From: Bordetella parapertussis
Lineage (GTDB): Bacteria > Pseudomonadota > Gammaproteobacteria > Burkholderiales > Burkholderiaceae_B
Direction of reading: 5' to 3'
DNA: 61,166 bases
NCBI GenBank assembly: GCA_945883615.1
Contig: CAMCYB010000005.1
Span: 1-61,166, forward strand
Positions 56,502-61,166 of the stretch are shown in pieces. Position numbers and translations under genes: made by a program. The notes below the pieces were generated by a model that saw nothing but the letters and a program-made list of their open reading frames with translations, was not told where the DNA came from and searched no databases. Each line of letters opens with the position of its first letter. Position 1 is the first letter of the stretch.

Positions 56502-57258
56502 TTTATTTCTACCTATCAATGGCTTAAGTGAACAAGTGGCTGGCTTTTGTAGCACTCGGCAGGGTGGTGTGAGCCTACCGCCCTATAAATCTTTAAACCT
56601 AGGCTTGCATGTCGGCGACGACCCACAAGCCGTTGGCGCAAACCGAGCGCTATTAAATGCACACCTACCCAAACCACCTGTATGGTTAAACCAGGTGCAT
56701 GGTGTCAACGTCTTTGACGCTGATCAGCCATGTCAGCCTCATGCACAGCACCCCATTCCTACTGCTGACGCCGCCATTACGACACAAACTGAGCGTCCAC
56801 TCGCTATTTTGACGGCCGATTGCTTACCCATAGTGATAGCAAATCATAGCGGCACGGTCTTAGGCTTGGCTCATGCTGGCTGGCGAGGTTTGGCACAGGG
56901 GGTGCTTGAAGCTACATTGCAAGCTATGCGCCAGGCAAGCCCCTCTAAGCAAAGCTGGTCTGCATGGGTTGGCCCAGGCATTGGCGCGCAGGCATTTCAA
57001 GTCGGTCAAGATGTTTACGACACCTTTGTCGATCAAAGCGCAACCTACGCTCGTTTTTTTACGTTAGACCCTAACCAGCCCAGCAAATGGTTTGCCGACT
57101 TGGCAGGGCTTGCCGGTCATCGTTTATCGTTGCTGGGTTCACAATTTGTTCATCAAAGTCAGCGCTGTACCGTAACTGAGGCAGAGCTATTTTTTTCATA
57201 TAGACGTGACGGTCAAACGGGTCGTATGGCGACGATTGCGTGGTTAAAGAACAAATAG
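56491..57258 (+). CDS. pgeF: Purine nucleoside phosphorylase / peptidoglycan editing factor PgeF (YfiH)
   Basis: A 255-residue protein of the YfiH/laccase-domain family. It has the metal-site motifs HGVNV, TADCLP and LAHAGWRGLAQG, and a late YRRDGQTGRMATIAWL. Members have been described as purine nucleoside phosphorylases and, in E. coli, as an editing factor for cell-wall precursors. ATG 56491 overlaps the end of rluD by 11 bp, the conserved rluD-pgeF coupling. The longer frame from 56326 runs inside rluD and is rejected. Confidence 0.92.
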   Translation: MPDNLFLPINGLSEQVAGFCSTRQGGVSLPPYKSLNLGLHVGDDPQAVGANRALLNAHLPKPPVWLNQVHGVNVFDADQPCQPHAQHPIPTADAAITTQTERPLAILTADCLPIVIANHSGTVLGLAHAGWRGLAQGVLEATLQAMRQASPSKQSWSAWVGPGIGAQAFQVGQDVYDTFVDQSATYARFFTLDPNQPSKWFADLAGLAGHRLSLLGSQFVHQSQRCTVTEAELFFSYRRDGQTGRMATIAWLKNK

Positions 57259-57408
57259 ATACTGCGAAGAGGTATGGTTTATTTATCGTTAACCCTAAAT
57301 CGTATTTGTGTGAATTTCAAAGGGTTATACTGGTTTTTACCATTGACAACTATTTGCAGTCAGGTCACGATTGAACATGCTGTTAAAGTTAAAAAAATGC
57401 TTGATTAG

Positions 57409-59049
57409 GTGAAGAGCTTGAGTAAACTAAAACCAACGCCCTGGGTTTCTCCCCTGGGCTTAAGTAAAGAAGACTCCGCCGTTATTCAAAACGAATTTAT
57501 GTCTGAATGGCAAAAGCTTTCGCAATCAGCCGCCAACGGTAAATTACCGCCCGTTAAAGACCGTCGTTTTAAGGCCGATGCGTGGGGTGCAAGCCCTATG
57601 CATTTAATGATGGCGCATTTATATCTACTGTCTGGCCAAGCCATGCAAAAAATGGTTGATGTGGTGCAAGCTCCCCCTGCAGTAAAAGATAAATTGAAGT
57701 TTTCAGTGATGCAGTGGGTCGATGCGATGTCTCCTGCAAACTACCTTGCCACAAATCCAGAGGCTCAAAAAGCGCTTATTGATTCAGGCGGTGAAACGAT
57801 TCGTGCGGGCATGGCGAATTTTATTGGTGACCTCAAAAAAGGTCGCATTAGCCATACCGACGAAAGTCAGTTCGAGGTAGGTGCCAACTTAGCGTGTTCA
57901 GCGGGGCAAGTGGTTTTTAAAAATAAGTTTTTTGAGCTCATTCAATACACGCCACAAACCACTACCGTTTTTCAGCGACCCTTATTAATGGTGCCACCTA
58001 ACATTAATAAGTTTTATATTCTTGACTTGCAACCCGACAACTCGTTTGTTCGTTACATGGTTAATCAAGGTCACACTGTCTTTATGCTGGCTTGGCGTAA
58101 CCCGCTTAAAAACGATAAAGACGGTATTCAAAAAGCCACGTGGGACGATTACCTGTCTGACGGTATCTTAAAGGCAATCAGTGTTGTCTCTGAAATCAGT
58201 GGGCAAAGCAAAATCAATACGCTTGGCTTTTGTGTCGGCGGTACGATGTTAGCGAGCGCGTTAGCAGTGGCTGCTGCAAAAAAGTCACATCCTGCTGCCT
58301 CAGTCACATTGTTAACGACGATGCTTGATTTTGAAGACTCGGGTGTTTTAGGGGTGTTTGTTGACGAAGACAGCGCCACTCGCAGAGAGCAACAAATTGG
58401 TGAGGGTGGTCTCATGACCGCTCGTGAGTTGAGCAATACTTTTTCTTTTTTACGGCCCAATGAATTAGTATGGAATTACGTCGTTTCAAATTATCTCAAA
58501 GGTGAAACACCCGTTTCATTTGATTTGTTGTATTGGAATGGTGACGGTACGAATTTACCCGGGCCATTTTTTACATGGTATTTCCGCAATACATACCTTG
58601 AAAACAAATTATGCATACCTAAAGCGCTAACGTGTTTGGGTCAAAAAATTGATTTAGGCTCAATTAAAACCCCCACTTACCTCTACGCGTCACGAGACGA
58701 TCATATTGTGCCCTGGCGTTCAGGTTACAAATCAACTCATTTACTAAAAGGTGAAAATCGTTTTGTTCTAGGGGCTTCAGGCCATATCGCTGGGGTCATT
58801 AACCCACCCGATAAAAACCGCCGAAATATTTGGGTTGCGGGTAACCAAGTGGTTGACGCAAAAGCCCGTAGTGCCGAAGAGTGGTTTGACGCCGCAACTG
58901 AGGTTCAGGGTAGTTGGTGGCCCGACTATACGGCCTGGTTGGCCGATTTTGGTGGTCGCAAAGTGAAAGCCCCAGCCACGTTGGGTAACGATGAACACAA
59001 GCCTAGCCAAGCCGCTCCAGGTGCATACGTTAAAGTACGCGCCGATTAA
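57409..59049 (+). CDS. phaC: Class I polyhydroxyalkanoate synthase
   Basis: A 546-residue polymerase making polyhydroxybutyrate from 3-hydroxybutyryl-CoA at the granule surface. The N-terminal PhaC_N domain is followed by an alpha/beta hydrolase fold with the lipase-like box GFCVGGTML, whose cysteine is the nucleophile. Aspartate is in YASRDDHIVPW and histidine in LGASGHIAGVINPP. It starts at GTG 57409; TTG 57418 with GGTGAAGAG just before it is an alternative. phaB and phaR follow; no phaA is in the window. Confidence 0.94.
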   Translation: MKSLSKLKPTPWVSPLGLSKEDSAVIQNEFMSEWQKLSQSAANGKLPPVKDRRFKADAWGASPMHLMMAHLYLLSGQAMQKMVDVVQAPPAVKDKLKFSVMQWVDAMSPANYLATNPEAQKALIDSGGETIRAGMANFIGDLKKGRISHTDESQFEVGANLACSAGQVVFKNKFFELIQYTPQTTTVFQRPLLMVPPNINKFYILDLQPDNSFVRYMVNQGHTVFMLAWRNPLKNDKDGIQKATWDDYLSDGILKAISVVSEISGQSKINTLGFCVGGTMLASALAVAAAKKSHPAASVTLLTTMLDFEDSGVLGVFVDEDSATRREQQIGEGGLMTARELSNTFSFLRPNELVWNYVVSNYLKGETPVSFDLLYWNGDGTNLPGPFFTWYFRNTYLENKLCIPKALTCLGQKIDLGSIKTPTYLYASRDDHIVPWRSGYKSTHLLKGENRFVLGASGHIAGVINPPDKNRRNIWVAGNQVVDAKARSAEEWFDAATEVQGSWWPDYTAWLADFGGRKVKAPATLGNDEHKPSQAAPGAYVKVRAD

Positions 59050-59159
59050 AAAGTTATGACAGTATTTTGTAGTACGCACTAATAGTAAAACTTAGCACGA
59101 CTAACCCTCACAAAACGTATAAAAAACACGTGTGATAACAACTAAAGGAGATTTAAAAC

Positions 59160-59897
59160 ATGACAAATCGAGTCGCATACGTAACAGGTGGTATGGGCGG
59201 CATTGGTACCGCGATCTGTCAACGTCTGGCCAAAGAGGGTATGACAGTTGTTGCCGGTTGCGGCCCAAGCCGCGATTTTAAACAATGGCTCGATCAGCAA
59301 ACGGCTTTAGGTTATAAATTTTATGCTTCTGTGGGCAATGTGAGCGACTGGGATTCAACCGTTGAAGCCTTTAAAAAGGTTGTCAGTGAGCATGGGCCTG
59401 TTGATGTGTTGGTCAATAATGCAGGTATTACACGCGATGGCATGTTTCGTAAAATGACGATAGATGACTGGCGCGCGGTCATGGATACCAATCTGAACAG
59501 CATGTTCAACGTTACCAAGCAAGTGATTGATGGCATGGTTGAACGCGGTTGGGGTCGCATCATAAATATTAGCTCTGTAAACGGTCAAAAAGGGCAGTTT
59601 GGGCAGTCTAATTACGCTACCGCCAAAGCAGCTATTCATGGTTTTTCTATGTCGTTGGCACAAGAGGTGGCCAGTAAAGGTGTTACTGTTAACACAGTGT
59701 CTCCTGGTTATATCGGTACAGATATGGTTCGTGCCATTCGCCCAGATGTACTTGAAAAAATTATTGCAACCATACCTGTTAAGCGCTTAGGTGAACCATT
59801 TGAAATTGCGTCAATCGTCGCCTGGATCGCGTCTGAAGATGCGGGCTTTTCAACCGGTGCCGATTTTTCTTTGAATGGTGGCTTGCATATGGGTTAA
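59160..59897 (+). CDS. phaB: Acetoacetyl-CoA reductase
   Basis: A 245-residue short-chain dehydrogenase reducing acetoacetyl-CoA to (R)-3-hydroxybutyryl-CoA with NADPH. Cofactor motif VTGGMGGIGTAIC is at the start and NNAG follows near residue 88. The catalytic Ser/Tyr/Lys are in NISSVNGQKGQFGQSNYATAKAA. AAAGGAG precedes the start. It supplies the monomer for PhaC, whose gene lies 110 bp upstream. Confidence 0.95.
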   Translation: MTNRVAYVTGGMGGIGTAICQRLAKEGMTVVAGCGPSRDFKQWLDQQTALGYKFYASVGNVSDWDSTVEAFKKVVSEHGPVDVLVNNAGITRDGMFRKMTIDDWRAVMDTNLNSMFNVTKQVIDGMVERGWGRIINISSVNGQKGQFGQSNYATAKAAIHGFSMSLAQEVASKGVTVNTVSPGYIGTDMVRAIRPDVLEKIIATIPVKRLGEPFEIASIVAWIASEDAGFSTGADFSLNGGLHMG

Positions 59898-59948
59898 AGA
59901 CCCCGTGGGGGAGCTTGTATTTTATAAATGATTACTTTAGGAAATTAA

Positions 59949-60494
59949 ATGGTAGATGCTGCGGCTGATACATCACAACGATTAATTAAGAAATACCCTA
60001 ATCGTCGGTTGTATGACACCAAAACCAGCGCGTACATTACGTTGGCTGATGTTAAAAAATTGGTGGTTGATAACCAGCCTTTTAAGGCGGTTGACGCTAA
60101 ATCGGGTGAAGACCTCACCCGCAGCATTCTATTGCAAATCATTCTAGAAGAAGAAAGTGGCGGTGTGCCGATGTTTTCATCAGCCATGCTGTCACAAATC
60201 ATTCGTTTTTACGGCGATGCGATGCAAGGCATCATGGGTTCGTATCTTGAAAAAAATATGGAAGCATTTAAAGAAATTCAAGATCGCATGACGGAGCAAT
60301 CAACTCAACCCTATAGCAATCAGTTTGGGCCTGAAGCATGGGCTCAATTTATGAGCCTTCAATCGCCGATGTTGCAAAATGTCATGAACAATTATGTCGA
60401 TCAAAGTAAAAATTTGTTCGTTCAAATGCAAGACAAAATGCAAGACCAAACACGCCAAATTTTTACGGGTTTTCCGTACAAACCCAACGAATAA
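59949..60494 (+). CDS. phaR: Polyhydroxyalkanoate synthesis repressor PhaR
   Basis: A 181-residue regulator. The N-terminal PHB/PHA accumulation DNA-binding domain (LIKKYPNRRLYDTKTSAYITL at about 12-32) is followed by the PHB_acc domain and a Gln/Met-rich helical tail. PhaR binds both DNA and polymer granules and represses phasin and its own gene until polymer forms. It lies 51 bp after phaB. Length is normal. Confidence 0.94.
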   Translation: MVDAAADTSQRLIKKYPNRRLYDTKTSAYITLADVKKLVVDNQPFKAVDAKSGEDLTRSILLQIILEEESGGVPMFSSAMLSQIIRFYGDAMQGIMGSYLEKNMEAFKEIQDRMTEQSTQPYSNQFGPEAWAQFMSLQSPMLQNVMNNYVDQSKNLFVQMQDKMQDQTRQIFTGFPYKPNE

Positions 60495-60588
60495 TAATCT
60501 TTGTGGTGTGAACCTGTGCGGTGTGTCAATTCAAATAATGAGTGGTTTCTAGGTGCAGTTATAAAATTGAACCAACTTCTTGTTAGGG

Positions 60589-61071
60589 CTATAACGGTAT
60601 AACATGGGGCTGATTTTCTGACAAAGCCTCGCGCATACGTTCAACAGCACGATCAGCCGCATCATGAAACGGTAGAAACACGAGATCAGCACCCTTGTTT
60701 TTTAATGCTTTGATATCGTGCGATCGTTGCGTAGAGACAGCAATCTTGCCTGTGTATTTCTCGCGTTTTAACCCGTCAATCAAAATAAACCGTGGGTCTT
60801 CATGGGTGAGACCAAAGTCGTGTTGCGGAATAGCAGACACCACCCATTTCACAGATTTAAGTGGCAAGAAGCTAATAAATTCGTGGTCGCAGGCATCGCC
60901 ATACACGGCGTCGTAACCCTGTGCCTGCCAGTTCCGTACTTCTTCAGGGTTAAAGTCGACTGCAAGTAACTTAAAATTGTCACGGCGTAAATGCTCGGCG
61001 ATGGCCGAGCCGTAACGACTGAATCGCCCCGGGTTTTGAGGAGGCATTATTTTCTGAGAGAATATTGTCAT
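60589..61071 (-). pseudogene. C-terminal remnant of a CPA2-type cation/proton antiporter, cut by an IS element
   Basis: The readable 160-residue frame matches the regulatory TrkA-N (RCK) domain at the end of KefB-like antiporters: RYGSAIAEHLRRDNFKLLAVDFNPE, YGDACDHEFISFLPL and VVSAIPQ. The family normally begins this domain with a GLGRxG nucleotide loop after a long membrane domain. Here the sequence changes at RYGSA, and upstream residues are coded by the insertion sequence (junction 61019/61020). The ATG at 61071 lies inside the IS. The transport domain is missing unless it resumes beyond the window, so the gene is broken. Confidence 0.85.
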
Positions 61072-61166
61072 GAAAAAATCAAATACCTTTTCCCCCGAAG
61101 TCCGTGAGCGTGCTGTGCGAATGGTGCAAGAACATCGGGATGAATACCCATCGCTTTGGGCAACCT
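61020..61166 (+). mobile_element. IS3-family insertion sequence, left end, running off the window
   Basis: The element begins with TGAATCGCCCCGGGTTTTG at 61020, a terminal repeat of the TGAACCGCCCCGGG type found in one group of IS3 elements. After about 50 bp comes the first transposase frame. The right end, the second frame and the target duplication lie outside the window. The left end is placed by the point where antiporter homology stops. Confidence 0.85.
61070..61166 (+). CDS. IS3-family transposase OrfA, 5' part
   Basis: The 32 visible residues ([20 protein letters not shown] onward) match the N-terminal helix-turn-helix of IS3-family OrfA proteins, in which [13 protein letters not shown] and EYPSxWA are hallmark strings. 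OrfA binds the terminal repeats and is normally fused to the OrfB integrase domain by a -1 frameshift. The start overlaps the ATG of the opposite-strand antiporter fragment by two bases. The gene continues past the window end. Confidence 0.9.
   Translation, partial: MKKSNTFSPEVRERAVRMVQEHRDEYPSLWAT

Noticed and set aside
59888..59915. Hairpin CCCCGTGGGG after phaB as a terminator
   Set aside because: The stem has almost no loop and no T-run follows, and phaR starts shortly afterwards in the same direction.

Overview
The window is a chromosomal segment of a betaproteobacterium, most likely in the Burkholderiales and close to the Alcaligenaceae. The evidence is an EF-P with arginine at the modified position next to EarP, two betaproteobacterial families of unknown function (DUF2863, DUF1178), a PhaC/PhaB/PhaR polyhydroxybutyrate block, and the order gntR-sdhCDABE-gltA-sucAB-lpd-zapE. 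Base composition looks moderate to AT-leaning by eye, low for that order. Nearly every stretch is coding, and no rRNA, tRNA or CRISPR array was seen.

Region 1 (1-11850) concerns sulfur oxidation. After a possible transposase remnant, a small membrane protein and a winged-helix regulator, a leftward unit encodes a Tat-exported dienelactone-hydrolase-like protein, a monohaem cytochrome c and a flavocytochrome c sulfide dehydrogenase flavoprotein (SoxF/FccB). Divergent from it runs soxCDYZAX-soxB, the periplasmic thiosulfate-oxidising system, followed by a leftward TlpA-like thioredoxin. soxC carries an in-frame amber codon exactly between its molybdenum-cofactor domain and its dimerisation domain. 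The divergent soxC promoter region holds a heptanucleotide tandem repeat.

Region 2 (11894-24750) is mixed: an EamA exporter overlapping a D-2-hydroxyacid dehydrogenase (leftward), an exported thermonuclease-like protein, a four-gene Yej/Opp-type peptide ABC transporter with a membrane-anchored binding protein, a DUF1178 protein, and the leftward unit DUF2863-earP-efp. EarP carries a 45-residue low-complexity insert coded by 9-bp repeats.

Region 3 (24855-47287) is central carbon metabolism. Leftward lie mdh, prpB, prpC, prpD, a small acetyltransferase, acnB and acnA. Rightward lie a HutC-type GntR regulator, sdhCDABE, gltA, sucA, sucB and lpd. Together they cover most of the TCA cycle plus the methylcitrate route for propionate. 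A perfect 14-bp palindrome in the mdh/gntR divergent region is a likely operator.

Region 4 (47331-61166) has zapE, trpS, tex (leftward), a DinG-type helicase, bamD (leftward), rluD-pgeF, phaC, phaB and phaR. At the right edge is the C-terminal remnant of a CPA2-type antiporter, cut by an IS3-family element that runs off the window.

I found no convincing undescribed multi-gene system. The signals most worth attention are the soxC amber codon, the IS3 disruption with its chimeric reading frame, and four independent short tandem repeats. The two repeats inside genes have units divisible by three (9 and 12 bp). The two between genes do not (7 and 10 bp).
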